Shown here one piece after another: positions 1 through 12,954 of a DNA stretch of 64,000 bases. Every line of letters starts with the position of its first letter. The first letter of the stretch is position 1. A model generated the notes under the pieces. The model saw only the letters and a list, made by a program, of their open reading frames with translations. It searched no databases and was not told the origin of the DNA. A program made the position numbers and the translations under genes. Origin of the DNA: Saussurea involucrata (Eukaryota > Streptophyta > Magnoliopsida > Asterales > Asteraceae); contig CM066313.1 in the NCBI GenBank assembly GCA_033807775.1, positions 86,925,484-86,989,483 of the forward strand, given 5' to 3'.

Positions 1-760
1 ATTTTAGGAACCGCTGGTTCCGGTTTGACCAGGTACCCGCATTTGCTCATCCCTAATTACTGACTCGTCCGTGATGTTTTTATTTACCAATGTAATACAA
101 AATCGTAATACAAAATCGTTGCCAGATACTCGTTTCCTTTGGTGATCTGTCGAAAATCATCGATGAGTATTGGCCATCGGTGATGTTCGTCAACGCTCAA
201 TTCTAGTAGTGCTTAGTGGTTGCATCAATGGTTAAGGTTGATAACCTAACATCATATATTACGTGGCAGTGACATTTGCAGTTTGTAAAAATGGTATTAA
301 TGGCTAGGATTACTTCAATAATTACGGTGCTGTTAGCCAATGCTCAACCAACGTGGTTGTGCTGTGATAATTATGGGCCTGAACATCAATGGCTATGTAA
401 TATTTCGTGGACCATATGAGTTGGATCAAGGAAGATGGTGCATGTAGAGGAATTTTTGTTTAATTATTATTGGATTCGAATAAATGACTTTAGCTTTTGA
501 AGAAGACCATTATTTTGTGTATTCCCAAAGCATGTTTTGGATGTAGAGTTCTAAAATGAGTATTCCCATTTAATTTTGTATTTTACCGAATAAATTTTTC
601 ATCGGGTTCTATTTGCTTTACTAAAAAAATGTATCCGTGATCTTTTACTTTGTCTAAACATTCTTTCTTTTTGGCAAGTTAGTTATGAACTAGACCTCAT
701 ATAATGGTATAGTTCGTTACATTGACATCAACTTTTTTAATTTCAACAATATATTTTTGA
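1..760. other. Intergenic, no gene recognised
   Basis: AT-rich sequence. I see no convincing exon, RNA gene or transposon end in it. It lies about 0.5 kb upstream of the probable cyclin T promoter and could hold distal regulatory sites, but none can be named. Confidence 0.5.
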
Positions 761-777
761 AGTATATAATATTTATA

Positions 778-895
778 TACGACAAATGCAAAAAAAAATT
801 CACATACCCTTCTCATATTCGGTGAAGTTTGAACCCTGACCTCCCATCGAAGCCAAATGCCCAGATACCGCTAGGCAAAAGACCCTTTGATTTCA
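778..895 (-). mobile_element. tRNA-derived SINE fragment
   Basis: On the minus strand the sequence has a box A-like stretch (TTGCCTAGCGGTATCTGGG) followed by a box B-like GGTTCAAACTTC, the internal Pol III promoter arrangement of tRNA-derived SINEs. A T-rich and TATATA-rich tail follows. A related copy sits in the cyclin T intron near 6567-6705. Family name not assigned. Confidence 0.5.
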
Positions 896-1269
896 AGTGT
901 ATTTATGTCATTACAATTGTAATGGACAAACTTCATCACCTACTATTGTGGTATTGAGAACGAGACGTTCTCTTTGTGTAGTGCCCTGCTCCATTTTTGT
1001 TAATTGTCGAGGTCTCATCCCGCAATTAAGGGCTACTTGGTGCCGAGGGGCAAAGAACCCTACAAGTTATTCGACTCTTTATTTCTTTAAATAGTCACAA
1101 TTCTGATCGACTTGACTACACAATATTAAAAGATGTCTATTTTACTACTGATTTAAAAGAAAATTTACCTAACCAAGTCCATGGGCTAAATTGTCATTCC
1201 ACTTCCTTAAAAAAATAGTAGAGGGACTATTTATGTAATTAACAATTTCTTCACATAAACCCTCCCCTT

Positions 1270-1289
1270 CGTTTCCTGAAACGCGATTG

Positions 1290-1327
<38 letters not shown>

Positions 1328-1440
1328 CGTAGGCTCTGCAAATCAGAAACGACGTCGCACGGGCAAGAGGACAAGAGGACGACGGAAACGCCGCTCCCCG
1401 CCGGAGCATCGCCGAGACAAGACTTTATTGGTCTCCGGTT
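1270..1440 (+). promoter_or_regulatory. Probable cyclin T 5' leader exon with (CT)n tract
   Basis: A pure CT microsatellite at about 1293-1323 is followed by GC-richer sequence (CGACGTCGCACGGGC..., CGCCGCTCCCCGCCGG) that stands out from the AT-rich surroundings. CT tracts near transcription starts are common in plant 5' UTRs. I infer an untranslated first exon ending near 1430-1440, joined over a leader intron to the acceptor AG at 3048-3049. The exact start and donor cannot be fixed without transcripts. Confidence 0.5.
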
Positions 1441-3049
1441 GGTTTTAATCGTTGTTACATCATCTTATTTTCATCTTCTTGCGGTTTCTGTGCCCTAATA
1501 TTTCTTCAATACGGATAAAATATTTTTTCCATGTTAATGTGTTATTAGGAATCACAGGGAGGGTTAAAGAACTGAAACTTTGACGATTTTTTACGGGATC
1601 TTGACCGCTAATTTAGTCTTTTAATATTGAATTTGTGAGAGTCCGATGTTACACAAGAAAACCCTATTTATTGAATTTTAGAATTCTTCTGGTTCTGTGG
1701 AAGGGTTTTGTGTTAATTCCATGTAATGATTTTAGGTTAGTAGATTGGATTTCTATAGCCAATCACTCAATTTACAGAAAACTTTAGTTTGCATAACTAA
1801 TTGGGCGTTAATATTATTTTTAGTTTAATATGATTCAGATGAGTAGGTAGATCTTTTAATGCAACTTATCTTCTTGAATAGGGAAAGTGACATAGTTAAA
1901 TGTTGTTGGTGATAATGTTCATTTATTGTTGGATCTCTTGATGATCTGAAACCTATGGAAATGTTTTGAGGTGAGTAGGTGACTGATGTATGCTATATTG
2001 CATTTTGTATAGCTATGGTTATGTTATTATTTGCAAGCTTTCGTAGTTGTTTGCATCTAGAGTTTTGAAATAACAAGAACCCTAAGATGGTCCAAGGGTT
2101 ACACATAAAGGTTATCTTACGGATCTGATAGGGACAGACTGTTTTTCTGTTGGTAGTAAATTTATATTAATAACAATATTGATGATACTGTAGCTTGATT
2201 GTTCTGGTCATATGTTTTTCCGTTTGTTTTGTATTTCGGTTGGTTGTCAAGCATGTAGTGGTTGCTGAGAGAATTCATATGCGCATTTTGAATTAACAGT
2301 TATGTAAAGATAAGGGTGGATGGTGAATTAGTATATGCATATTTTGAAAATCTACATGGATCTGTAACTTGAATCAAAGCCAACTTTGCAATCACTGATT
2401 TGAATATTATTAAAGATTGTTGCAAGTAGTGTGTTTTGTGATTGATCCTATATAAGCAATGACCAAATTAGTTCAGATGATTTCCTCCGTGGCATTGTAT
2501 TCTAGGCTTCTAGCTATAGTTTATGTCAAATTTTACCTTGACAACTATTCAGGATGCACACCTCTGTTTCATAATATAATTGGGATGCTAATTGAATAGA
2601 AAAGGTAACTGTGAATGTAAAGCTGTATTTACCAGCAGCCTTGTGTACTTTAATCAAGTTGCTTTTAATTGTGATTCACTTTAGTAGGAGTAGCCTCTGC
2701 ATGTATGTTAATTCCAGTGCTCGAATCAAGTGGCAATAGTGCTTAATTAAGATAATGTAGTCAATCAAATAATTGATTTTACATTATCTTGTTAAATTTG
2801 TATTTTCTAAAAAGATCTGAGGTGATAGGAAGTATACATATCTAGTTTGAAGTCCTAAAGTTATCATATCTGCAGCCACGGATGATAATTTGATCAAACA
2901 AAGGTAATATTCGGTTGGATGGAATGTAGGCTTAGAATGCATTTGGGCCTGCTTAGTTCTCTTTCAAGTTACTTGATAACTTATTCTTCTAGCTATTTAT
3001 TGCCCCTTGTTCTCTCTTATGAGTTTTGTTAAATACATATTTTACACAG
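1441..3049 (+). other. Probable 5' UTR leader intron of the cyclin T gene
   Basis: A 1.6-kb T-rich, gene-less stretch that ends in a good acceptor (TTTTACACAG) at 3049, 81 nt before the cyclin T start codon. Long leader introns are frequent in plant housekeeping genes. Part of it (about 2680-3049) reappears inverted at 31870-32145. Confidence 0.5.
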
Positions 3050-3130
3050 GTAGGTGATGGCGATGTTAGTGTAACTGTTAACTAGGGGGATCTCAAGCTT
3101 CATTCGATCAGAAGAGAGCAGGGGACACAA

Positions 3131-6100
3131 ATGGCTGCTTTGTTGTCCAGTGACCAGATGCATTTTGGAATGCATGAAGGTGGTCCTTATAAGCTGCAGC
3201 CTGATAATAAGCCAGAGGAAAATGGTGGGCGATGGTATTTTTCTAGGAAAGAAATAGAAGAAAACTCGCCATCTAGATCAGATGGCATTGATTTGAAGAA
3301 AGAGACTTATCTGCGCAAATCATATTGCACATTCCTGCAGGACTTGGGTATGAGACTTAAAGTGTAAGTTGTCCTATCCTTTGGTTTTTGTATGATCATT
3401 ATTCTCGTAATGTTGTAGATTTATTTATTCACACGATCTTCAATGATTTCAATTTATCAATGCACGCCATTGTAAGATGATCACATAAAAAAGCTTTCCA
3501 TTTCATCGATGTATTACCAAATATGGTTTTTGATATCAACAATAAGATGTGACATAGGATTTGTGCCATAGCATATTCTGATTTTTAGCCTGCAAATCCT
3601 TGTGGGATTCACCAACGATAAGTACTCATATATGTTGCTGTGTGCATGTGTATGCATGCATTCATGTTCTTGCGGTATATGATTTTTAGTCTGTACAAAA
3701 AGTTACTGAATTACTCATTCAGAAAAGGGAAAACCTGTTATTTTCAGGGGCCGTGTTATTGACATTTGCTACAAAATCAATGTTATACGATCCTTTTATG
3801 AGTGGGATAAGTAGGTAACCTTGTCTATTTTCTCTTGGTCTCCCCAAAGAAAACCAGCACTACTTTTAGAACTGTACCAATCCTACCCAAGTGAGCTTAA
3901 GGTGTGGGCCAAGGAGACATTTGAGTGCTCAACTGCATATATCCTATTGTCCTGTTAGGTGATAAGGAGAATTCTAGTACACTAGGAGTTTAATTATGTA
4001 GATATGCAAAGAATATATCGTAGACTTCATATTACTTGAGCCATACAAGTAGGAGGGCTGTGAAGGCGGGTATTTTTGGATCAGGATTGAAATTCTCTTG
4101 GAAAGAACAGTGTGAGTAAGAAATGAAGTTTTCCAACGGTCGTGATTGGATTTGGTGCCATCGGCCATGTGCATATTTGATTTTATCTTTCCGGAATGTG
4201 AAAATGCAGTCCAACTAGAGCCTTGATTGTTTGGACTTAACAACCTATATTAATTTTACTGATGAAGAGGCTGTGCCGTCAAGTGCATTTGCTTTCTACT
4301 TGCATTAATCATGTAACGGCACTTACCAAGTAAGTGTTGGAGATCTTACTTACACATGTAATCTTCAAGGAATTGCCAGACATGATTGCCCTTGACCGTC
4401 AGAAATAACTACTAATTCTAAGATTATATCTCATCTCTTTTACTCTGACTTTGTTGCTTAATTTCTCCCCCTGGAACCCATGCATCAATGATTTTCTACC
4501 CTCTCACTCTGCCTCCGTCATCTGATGCTGCTAAAAACTTTTGTGAACATATTAGTTGCAAGAATTAGATGAAAGGTAGATTTGTATTTAATGATGGTCA
4601 ATTTCATCTTTTAGTCTGGAATGAGCCAGGCAGCTAAGCCTTTAATCTTGATAAAAGTAGTTTATGTTTTATCACCTGACTGATATGTCATGACGGATTA
4701 GGATGAAAGATTTCAAGACTAAACTTCTCAGGACGAAAATATGGATTAATCTTTTCTCATTTCTTTGAAATTACTTCACATTAAACCTCATGTCTACTCG
4801 CTATAACTTATAATAAACATTACAAGGTGGAAGCAGCTGCATGAATATGCACTTTCAATTTTTTGTTGCATGTGTCGAGTGGATGCACAAATTGTTCAAG
4901 GACTTATAGTTTGTATATACTTATGGTTGTATCCATGGCGGTTGCATTGCTCTTCTCTGAAATAATAAATTGGATATGTCCTTTCAGGCCCCAGGTAACT
5001 ATTGCTACGGCTATTATCTTTTGTCATCGTTTCTTTCTTCGACAGTCACATGCAAAGAATGACAGGAGGGTGAGTTATGCCTTGTTTTACTTTCATATCT
5101 TTTGGCCAATCCATGATTTGAATATGGCTACATCTTTATCTTGTGAGTTTCAAGTGTAGAAAGTTCGTACTTTAAGTGTGACATATTGTTGAAAAGTAGC
5201 TACTTGGAGCAGAAATCATATAGGCGAAGTTGTAGGGCCTACATTATGGTCGTTTCTTTACTATGGGGTCAATTTTTTTAGTCCTGCTTAATAATTTCTT
5301 TACTATGGGTTTTTTTTTGTTATAACTTTTTGAATACCTTACTCCCTTGCATGAGGCTATTAGTGGTGAAAAATGAAGGATCTTTGTGTTTGAATACATG
5401 AATGACATACTTTTCTTAATTCAATCTCAGGCATTTCTTTCTTTCAATCTGTCTTCCAACAAAATTCTAGAAAATAATATTAATTTCTCGTCATTTTTTA
5501 TATGTACTCAATGTATGTATATCATTAACATCATAAATAAGAGACTTCTTTAATATTGATCAACGTACTTGGATTGCAGACGGTTGCAACAGTCTGCATG
5601 TTTCTTGCAGGAAAGGTTGAAGAAACTCCTCGTCCTTTGAAAGATGTTATCCTTGTTTCCTATGAAATTAATCACAAAAAGGACCCTGAGGCCGTACAGA
5701 GGATCAAACAGAAGGTATCGTCTATTGCACTGAGGTTGCTTTTCATGACTTTTTTGAATCCTTTATGAAAATGTCAAAACTGAGATAACTGATAGTGCTG
5801 TAGCTATAGCCTCTATAACTTAGTGTCAGAGTTAGCTTCTTGTTTGCTTTATTATTTGTAATCTATAAACTTAAACTTTCTTAAAGTTCAGATGGTTGAT
5901 GTTTTTATATACTTTGTGATGCATGCAGGAGGTGTACGAACAACAAAAAGAATTAATTTTAACGGGAGAACGTGTAGTTCTTGCAACTCTTGCTTTCGAC
6001 TTCAATGTGCATCATCCATATAAGCCACTTGTTGAGGCAATAAAGAAGTTCAAGGTTGCTCAAAATGCGCTTGCCCAGGTTGCATGGAATTTCGTGAACG

Positions 6101-9100
6101 ATGGGTATATTATTATTCCTTTCTTTATGTAGTTCAATGTAAATCCCGCCTTTTCTGCTTTTGACCTGCAAAAGGGGCATGCAGGCTTCGGACATCACTC
6201 TGCTTGCAGTTTAAGCCTCACCACATTGCAGCGGGTGCGATTTTTCTTGCCGCCAAGTTTCTCAAAGTAAAGCTGCCTTCAGATGGCGAGAAGGTTTGGT
6301 GGCAGGAGTTCAATGTTACCCCACGCCAGTTGGAAGGTTGGTACCTTGTCTAATATATGAGAACAGGGTCAAATTAAGAAAACACGAAAACACCTATATC
6401 ACATGTGATTATATATCATAGATCTGGGCGACCTTGGCCACATGCCAAGTGGTGTGTACACCACTGGTTTGACCTTGTTTCTTAATCACATTTGATTTGA
6501 CCGTAAAATCACATGTGATGTAGGTGTTTTCGTGTTTTCTTACTTTGACCCCTATCTCGTTTGAACCTCCCGTTTATGTATGTATGTATGTATGTATGTA
6601 TGTATGTATATAATATTTATATCACCTTTGGTAATTTGAACCCTTGACTCCCGGGACGTTGGAATCCACCGATAACCTGGATACTGCTGGGTCAAAGACC
6701 CTTTTGGTTCTTATGTGATATTTGACTGCAATGTGAACTCTGATTATTTCATTATAACCATCACTACTACTAGAAAATCGAAAAAAGCAATGTTATCCGA
6801 GCATCCAATTTATTAAGATATTTAATGGAAAGGAGGGATAGGCTGGGAGGATTTTATTATTATATCGGAATTATAACATAATGATGTAATTTTTAGATTC
6901 ACATATGGTTCTACGCTAATTACTATGAACCAGAGAGAGGATCCAGAAAATTTTGAAGTTGGGGCAAACAATAATTAGCATAATATAAAATAATACAAAC
7001 AATAATTATAAAAAGTACGATTTCTGATGTACACTCGTCATGCCATTAGCAAATCAGAGATAGATTTAGGGTTTGATTAAAATTAACCGAATGTTCAAAT
7101 GATTTGCTTGCGTTTGAGATGCCAGTGCTCTCCTAAGGCTTTAGCCCATAGTGTTCAAAAAACAAAATCGACACCCCCATTACTCTCAACGCTTTTTATT
7201 TATATTTTTACTAACCTGCTTTAACTACATGTACCACTGCAATAACCGCTTGTACATTTCTCCCACAGCCCACCCCTTTTGACTTGTTTGACCACAATCC
7301 TAGGGTATAACAATACCCACCCCCCAACATTAACCTTGTCCTCAAGGTGGAAAGAAAAAGAAAAGGAACTGAAACACTATGATGATTGAAATCTGGAGAC
7401 TTGTAGCTTTTGTTCCAAGGAGTCTGTCAACTTTATCTTTTTGCTAGCGTGTGAAGTCTTCGACCCCATGTTTAGCCAATTGACTACCTTTTCTATTTAA
7501 TGCAAGATCCCGAATGAAGTAGAAAATGGAGGGTTTATTCCCTATAACATAATATTCCCAATTAGCTTCAAAAACAGATAAATCTTTTCGATCCAGTTTT
7601 AAGCCCCTCTCTGAAAAACTTGTGTTCTTCATTCCACGAAGACAGACACGATTATATTTGCGCCTAACTTCAGATTGGTTGGACAACAAGCCCACTTTTC
7701 TTTTCAATAAAGGGCCCAACGGTGACACCGTTGCTTTGGTAGACTCAACCAGGGACCCAAATGCTCCACATTTTATGAACAAGGTCCTGCTTCGATTCCC
7801 CAGCCTACCTTTTTCCAGATTTGTTTCTGTTGCTTCAAGCACCCTATCATGAACAAGAATTTGTTGTTCATTTGGTTGCTCTGAGACTCTCCCTACCTGG
7901 TACGCCATCATACTACACAAACATCGGATATATGTCTACAATGAGATTCTCATAGCTAATGCGCTAATGGATTGCTTCTTATTACTCAGAGAATTTTGGT
8001 TGATTATCACCACTCAGCCATCCAATAAAATTTCTCACCAGAAATTCAGTCGTGTTTTTAATTTCCCTAATCATAATAAGCAGCCAGCCCACTGAAAACC
8101 TCTAACATTCTGAACTGCAACCATAACAACAACCATAAAAGGGTTGGCCAGCTCTTGTACATAGGTCAGACCTTTGGCTGATTTAAGAGCTAGACTAACT
8201 GGCCGTTTACCCAACACTTACCCGGTAAACGCTTATTGGTAACTATGCTGTTAGTTGCGGTGCAATAGCGGTGGCGGTTTCGATAATAGCGGCGCAATTT
8301 AGCGCTATTTCACCGATATTTGGGTAAAATAGTGGTCCGCAATATCGATATTCTCAATTGAGCCTCTTTTGAATGTAATGCGTACATTTTTGTCCTTTTT
8401 TGGGCTTTTATCTTTGACATGGGTTTCTATTGTGATTTCGGCCCTTTATTTTATTTTGATTTGCGACCTTATTTTATTTTATTTTGATTTGGGCCCTTAT
8501 TTTATTTTAATTAATGCACATAATATGTTCTAATGCTCCTCCTATCCTACTTCTTGCCAATTTCTTAAGCTTTCTTCTCAAGGAATTCCTCGGTATGGTC
8601 ATTCGGGAAGTTTTGTATGCATACAACATACATATATATATATATATATTATATAATTCTAATAAATGTTATATAAACCGCTATTTTTGGACCGCTATAC
8701 CACCATGATAACCGCTATTTCAAATATGACCGCTATTTTGTATTTTGATCACTGTAACAACATAGATCGGTAATAGTCAACACTTTCACTTAACTTACCG
8801 GGTAAGATTTTATTCCATTAAAACGGCATCGTAGGCGACATTTTTATCCGGTAAGCGCTTACCTGGTGAGGGTCTTAACTCTCACTTACCGGGCAAGACT
8901 CTTGGTCCTTGTCATCTCTCCTACCGGGTAACATTATTAATCCCTATCATGTTCATCCGATAAGGTAAAGTGTATCGGTAAGCGTTTAGTAAACGGTCAC
9001 TAAGCCTCTTCCTTAGGGATGGAAACGGGGCGGGTATTAGGCATAGTTGTGAAAAGCGCGCCTCGGCGCTGAGGCGCACAAGGCTCAAATGGCTGGGATT

Positions 9101-11615
9101 CTTCTGTTGGTCCTTGTGACTGTGGCAAGTTCCTTATCTCTTTTTTTTGTAAATCTATTGATCTGTCTCCCTGCGTTGTCAGGCTTCTTTTGCAAGTTAT
9201 CTAGCCTTTCGTTGACGGTGATTACGGGATTCTTAAAACTTCTCGGCCCAGCAGGAGACATCAATATCACTTCTGTCATTACCACAAAACTGATTCCCTT
9301 GGCAAATCCACTTCCCATGATTTCTTTTTAAATTATGACGGTGATGTCAGGGATATAAATTTCCTCTTAATGGGTGGTCCATCATTCTTCACAATAACCC
9401 TTAGATCTTCATAGGCATTTATATCCCAAATAGATAGAATCTCGATAGTTCCTTCAGCAATCAATAGAGATTTCCACTCATCTTCTTTCATCTCGTCTTG
9501 CCAGTTGAGTAGAAATTTAGATGGTACATACCTGTACCAAACAAGGTATCCGGTCACGATCCGTTGGCAATTGGGGATCTTCGGTTTGTCTTCGATCAAA
9601 TTGCAAATCGATAAACAGGGGTGTGAAACGCCAGCCGAGTTCTGAAAAGAATGGGTGATTTTGAATTGAGTGTGCCAATGCTGTCTTGGGGCGACAAACG
9701 GGCCACCAGTGGCTGGATCGGGCTTGATCCTCTTTCATAGGCCGAAAACAGAAACGAGAAGTAATCAGATTGCTTTCTCACTGTTTCCCAGCCAACTTCG
9801 GGAACGATATCAGGATTGAAGAATAATCCAGTGGATCCAGATCTGGTTCAGGACGCAATTCTATTTTATCCGGATCTGGTTTTAGGCCATTGAAATCTTC
9901 ATTGATTCTCTTCACCATCGATGCTGAACAAATAATCAGAAGATTTATCTCACCTAAGTTCTACCTCTAATTCCTTATCATGCTCGCCTTCATCTCCACA
10001 AAACTCATCTTCATCAAACAATATGCCTCCTCGATAGAATTAGCGTGGTTGGGGTTTTGTTGGCTCGATTCCTTAAGAGGCTGCATATTTCTTTTGACAG
10101 AATCCAACTTGGACTCCATTGAAGCCAACTTCTCTAGTAGGCTCTTGGTGATTTCTAGGGTCGATTGCGCTGATACCAATTGATATACACTCGTCATTCA
10201 ATTAGCAAATCAGATTTAGATTTAGGATTTGATTACAATTAACCGAATGTTCAAATATTTGATGCCTTTTGAGATGCCAGTCCTCTCACAAGTCTTTAGC
10301 CCAAAGTGTTTACAAAACAAAATCAATACCCTCAACGCCCATCCTATTTCTATTTTTAATAACCTGCTTTAACTACTTGTACCACTGGAATAACCACTTG
10401 TACATTTCTCTCACAGCCCATCCTATTTGACTTGTTTGACCACAATCCTGGGGTATAACAATTTCATAAAAATGCATACAAATAGTTTCGTTGTGAAACC
10501 CAAGTGGTTATTTTCTTTTCTGCTGTTGTTACCAAAAAATTAAAATAGAGCCAAAGTGATTCGAACTTGCAATGACACTACTGGTAGGCTACAACCACAT
10601 TTTGTTAACTTAGGGGAGCACACACCAAATTAAAGCGGATGTACCCATCTTTTCGACACATTGTTTTCCCTATACAATTGTCTTGATCTTTTGGGGTAGA
10701 GGTCAAGTCTACTTACTTGCATCTTTGGTTTTTAGACTCTAGATTTCTAGTGGTTATAGCCATTTGTTTCTTAATTGGTAAATTGTGATATTTATTGCAG
10801 AGGTTAGCAACCAAATGTTGGAACTATATGAGCAAAATAGAATGCCGCCTTCTCAAACTAGTGAGGTTCTTGACGGAAGTACAGGTGGTGGGGTCACTCA
10901 GAAGGCACGACCCGCTGCTGTTAACGAAGACCATGGTACAAACGACAGTGATTCTCACGTTGGTGCCACTTCCATTTCTCGAACCTCAAACCCTGCATCA
11001 TCAAGACCCCCTCCCGATCAACTCTATCCAAGAACATCCCAAGATCATAGCAACGATGATGGAAGTACAGATCGAAACAAGGATATCATTTCTGACGTGG
11101 AGAACAACGATGATCACCATTATGAATCGGAAAATGGTGACGCTAAAGAAGCGGAAACAAACTCGTTGAGTGGGCCTAAGCGGCATGAGGTCGAAGACCA
11201 AGAATACCGTGGCCAAAATGTGGATTATAGAAGCCAGCCATCACCCAAGGATGCGATAAGAAAGATAGATAAAGATAAGGTTAGGGCGGCTCTTGAGAAA
11301 AGAAGAAAAGCACGCGGTGGTGATGTGAGTCGGAGAACGGAGTTCATGGATGAGGATGATCTGATCGAGCGCGAACTAGAAGATGGTGTAGAATTGGCGG
11401 CTGAATCAGAGAAAAGCAAACAAGAGAGAAAACAGAGTTGGTCGAAACCTTCGAATATTGAGGATAATGAGGTTGAAGATTTTGAGGCGGTGGAAGAAGG
11501 GGAGGTGGGAGTGGTGGGCGACGGTGGCGGGAGACAGCGGTCGCCGCCCAAGTCTGGTGGCCGGAAAAGGAAGGGGAGCGGGAGCCCACCGCTTGAGAAA
11601 CGAAGAAGAAACTGA
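3131..11615 (+). CDS. CYCT1: Cyclin T (P-TEFb cyclin subunit), six coding exons
   Basis: Exons 3131-3363, 4988-5069, 5580-5714, 5929-6104, 6185-6336 and 10801-11615 join to 1593 nt, encoding 530 residues. All junctions are GT-AG and all phases agree. Residues about 35-260 form the double cyclin box: W35YFSRKEIE, then FLQDLGMRLKVPQVTI, CMFLAGKVEETPRPLKDVI, WNFVNDG, and FKPHHIAAGAIFLAAKFL. The C-terminal half (260-530) is one hydrophilic exon with acidic stretches, KIDKDKVRAALEKRRKAR at 414-431, and a basic end (GGRKRKG...LEKRRRN) that looks like a nuclear localisation signal. Length and order match plant CYCT1;4/CYCT1;5. Family knowledge: cyclin T binds CDKC kinases (P-TEFb), which phosphorylate the RNA polymerase II CTD to promote elongation. 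Odd: the last intron is 4464 bp and holds an antisense LTR element. Only this copy has the cyclin box; four other places carry only pieces of the gene. Confidence 0.93.
6567..6705 (-). mobile_element. SINE in cyclin T intron, with (GTAT)n tail
   Basis: On the minus strand a box A-like segment (TTTGACCCAGCAGTATCCAGG) and box B-like GGTTCAAATTAC are followed by a (TACA)n tail, seen on the plus strand as a GTAT microsatellite at about 6579-6610. It resembles the fragment at 778-895. Confidence 0.5.
7025..7312 (-). repeat. 3' LTR of intron element
   Basis: 288 bp, starts TGATGTACACTCGTCA on the plus strand and ends GGGTATAACA. It is clearly homologous to 10181-10460 but has accumulated more differences than expected for a recent insertion. 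Confidence 0.85.
8201..8998. mobile_element. Composite MITE of the GGTAAG family nested in the intron element
   Basis: Terminal inverted repeats GGCCGTTTACCC... and ...GTAAACGGTC bound the element. ACTAA next to both ends may be the target duplication. The outer parts are packed with CTTACC(C/G)GGTAAG-type palindromic words. The middle (about 8250-8760) holds a second unit rich in GCGGT/ACCGCTATT words and looks like an independent insertion. Relatives sit near most snRNA cassettes. Confidence 0.6.
10181..10460 (-). repeat. 5' LTR of intron element
   Basis: 280 bp, bounded by the primer-binding site on one side and the ATTTC duplication on the other. The same LTR with part of the interior is present again at 47664-47943 because the surrounding DNA was duplicated. 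Confidence 0.85.
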
Positions 11616-12750
11616 AGGATGTGGAGGAAGGTGTTAGCTACATAAAGAAAGGTAAGGGGTGTTTATTGTTCTTTGTATTTAAAATGAGAAAAAAATATGG
11701 TATTCATTGTGGTAGCCATGGATATGTGGCAACTGTTCATCCTTCATGTACTTGCTGCTGGAACTAAATTTTGATTGTGTATTGCTTTCTGGTCATGAAA
11801 TGGCATATCTTTATTTATGAAAATCAACAGTCTCTTCAAGTATCCTCACATTTTTTCCAGTTACATTTTTTTCTTCTAATTTGTATCCATTTTATCTGAT
11901 TAACATGTTTTTGGCCTATATGATAGCGGTTGATTTTGATGTGACGTTTTTCACATAGTTAAGAATTACGACATAACTCGACAACTTAAGATTCATATAT
12001 CAATAGTTACAAGATTTATCTGTTACAAGAATTAAATGATTGTTACATTATTATTAAGAAACAATTTTTTTTGAGTAAAGAGACGCAAAAGTATCAATAC
12101 ATGAGAACCACTACAAATTTCATTACATTTTACTATTTTATTTAATTTTATATTTACTTTTACATTCTTGATTAATTTATAATACTTTTTAGCGATTCGT
12201 GCAAGTCGGGATGGACCTTTTAAGCCTCTAGCGGGTTCCGTGTATATGTTCAACTAATTTGCGTAAGTATAATTTCTTTGGGTATGAAAAATGTACCCGT
12301 TAAACTTTGAAATGTGCTATGAGATATTAGAAAATACAAGAAACATCATTAAAAAACGGGAAAGAATCGCTAAAAGTCAACCAAAAAACTTAAAAAATCT
12401 CTTGGAACGTGAAATTTGGCTAATAAAACATCAGGCGATTTTGCAGACTTTTGATAAACTTTATAGGTAGATCTACTCGGTAAAATTCTCGGGTTCGCCA
12501 TCGCCGGCAATAGGACAAGTTAAATCAACACCTATCTATTTTTTCTTTTGAGAGGGATACATCTATATGTTAATTTTATTCTTTTATATATCAACAAAGA
12601 AATTTATTTTTTACATTTTAAATACGTAATTTAACATTAATATAAATATGTATTTATGTATCCATATTATATAGCAACATCCAGCTACAATACCAGGTGT
12701 CCAGGTCCATTTATTTATGAGAGATATTGAATCCGCATTTTTCAAATTTC
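11616..12750 (+). other. Cyclin T 3' UTR and flank, no further gene
   Basis: The sequence after the stop codon is AT-rich. Its segments recur in inverted orientation at 15117-16144, 45455-45740, 53330-54480, 55545-56013 and 57303-58109, which allows the cassette copies to be recognised even when the exon is lost. No protein or RNA gene is seen within it. Confidence 0.6.
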
Positions 12751-12802
12751 TCCCACATCGAAAGCTGGATATAAATGTGAAGTGTAGCAGATGAATAAAT
12801 AA
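12751..12802 (+). promoter_or_regulatory. U5 promoter: USE and TATA box
   Basis: The plant snRNA upstream sequence element TCCCACATCG is at 12751-12760 and the TATA-like AATAAATAA at 12794-12802, a 33-nt gap. Known for plants: this four-helical-turn spacing specifies RNA polymerase II, while Pol III snRNA genes are about one turn shorter. The RNA start follows about 29 nt after the TATA box. Confidence 0.88.
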
Positions 12803-12830
12803 GGCCCTCAGTCTGCAGCTTAAACCACGC

Positions 12831-12952
12831 AGCCATGCAATGAACACAAAGCGAACTATTCTTTCGCCTTTTACTAAAGAATACCGTGTGTTCGTTGTAT
12901 AAAGTGGCATACGCTTATTTTTGGAGAGGTATTCATTTATTTGAATGCCTCC
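12831..12952 (+). ncRNA. U5: U5 spliceosomal snRNA (copy A)
   Basis: 122 nt beginning AGCCATGC. The invariant loop I (CGCCTTTTACT, core GCCTTTTAC at 12866-12874) is closed by the perfect stem TATTCTTT/AAAGAATA. A lower stem CGAAC/GTTCG, the Sm site ATTTTTGG (12917-12924) and a terminal hairpin GAGGTATTC/GAATGCCTC follow. The U5 loop holds the two exon ends during splicing. A USE/TATA promoter lies upstream and a 3' box downstream. It stands 790 nt upstream of a U1 gene on the same strand. Every element expected of an active gene is present. Confidence 0.93.
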
Positions 12953-12954
12953 TA

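Larger units (their letters stand above)
7025..10460 (-). mobile_element. Complete LTR retrotransposon in the last intron of cyclin T, antisense
   Basis: LTRs lie at 7025-7312 and 10181-10460 (about 280 bp, same order of features, TG...CA ends). The 5-bp target-site duplication ATTTC flanks both ends (7020-7024 and 10461-10465). A primer-binding site on the minus strand (TGGTATCAGCGC, 10167-10178) is next to the 5' LTR, and a purine tract (TTGGGGGGTGGG) is next to the 3' LTR. The interior encodes only short minus-strand frames: 9967-10197 (coiled-coil-like, starts MTSVYQLVSAQ), 9333-9599 and 7444-7920. No integrase, RT or protease motif is visible, so it is a non-autonomous element. A composite GGTAAG-type MITE (8201-8998) is nested inside it. 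Confidence 0.88.

Noticed and set aside
7444..7920. 158-codon minus-strand frame as a host gene
   Set aside because: It lies inside the LTR element between purine tract and interior, shows no recognisable domain, and is best kept as part of that element.
9058..9077. GCGCCTCGGCGCTGAGGCGC palindrome as a regulatory site
   Set aside because: Seems a scrap of a dispersed repeat next to the nested MITE; no partner or second copy in the window supports a function.
11225..11551. Ser/Pro-rich minus-strand frame
   Set aside because: Shadow of the cyclin T last exon; the same applies at 48709-49035, 16213-16536 and 54672-54998.
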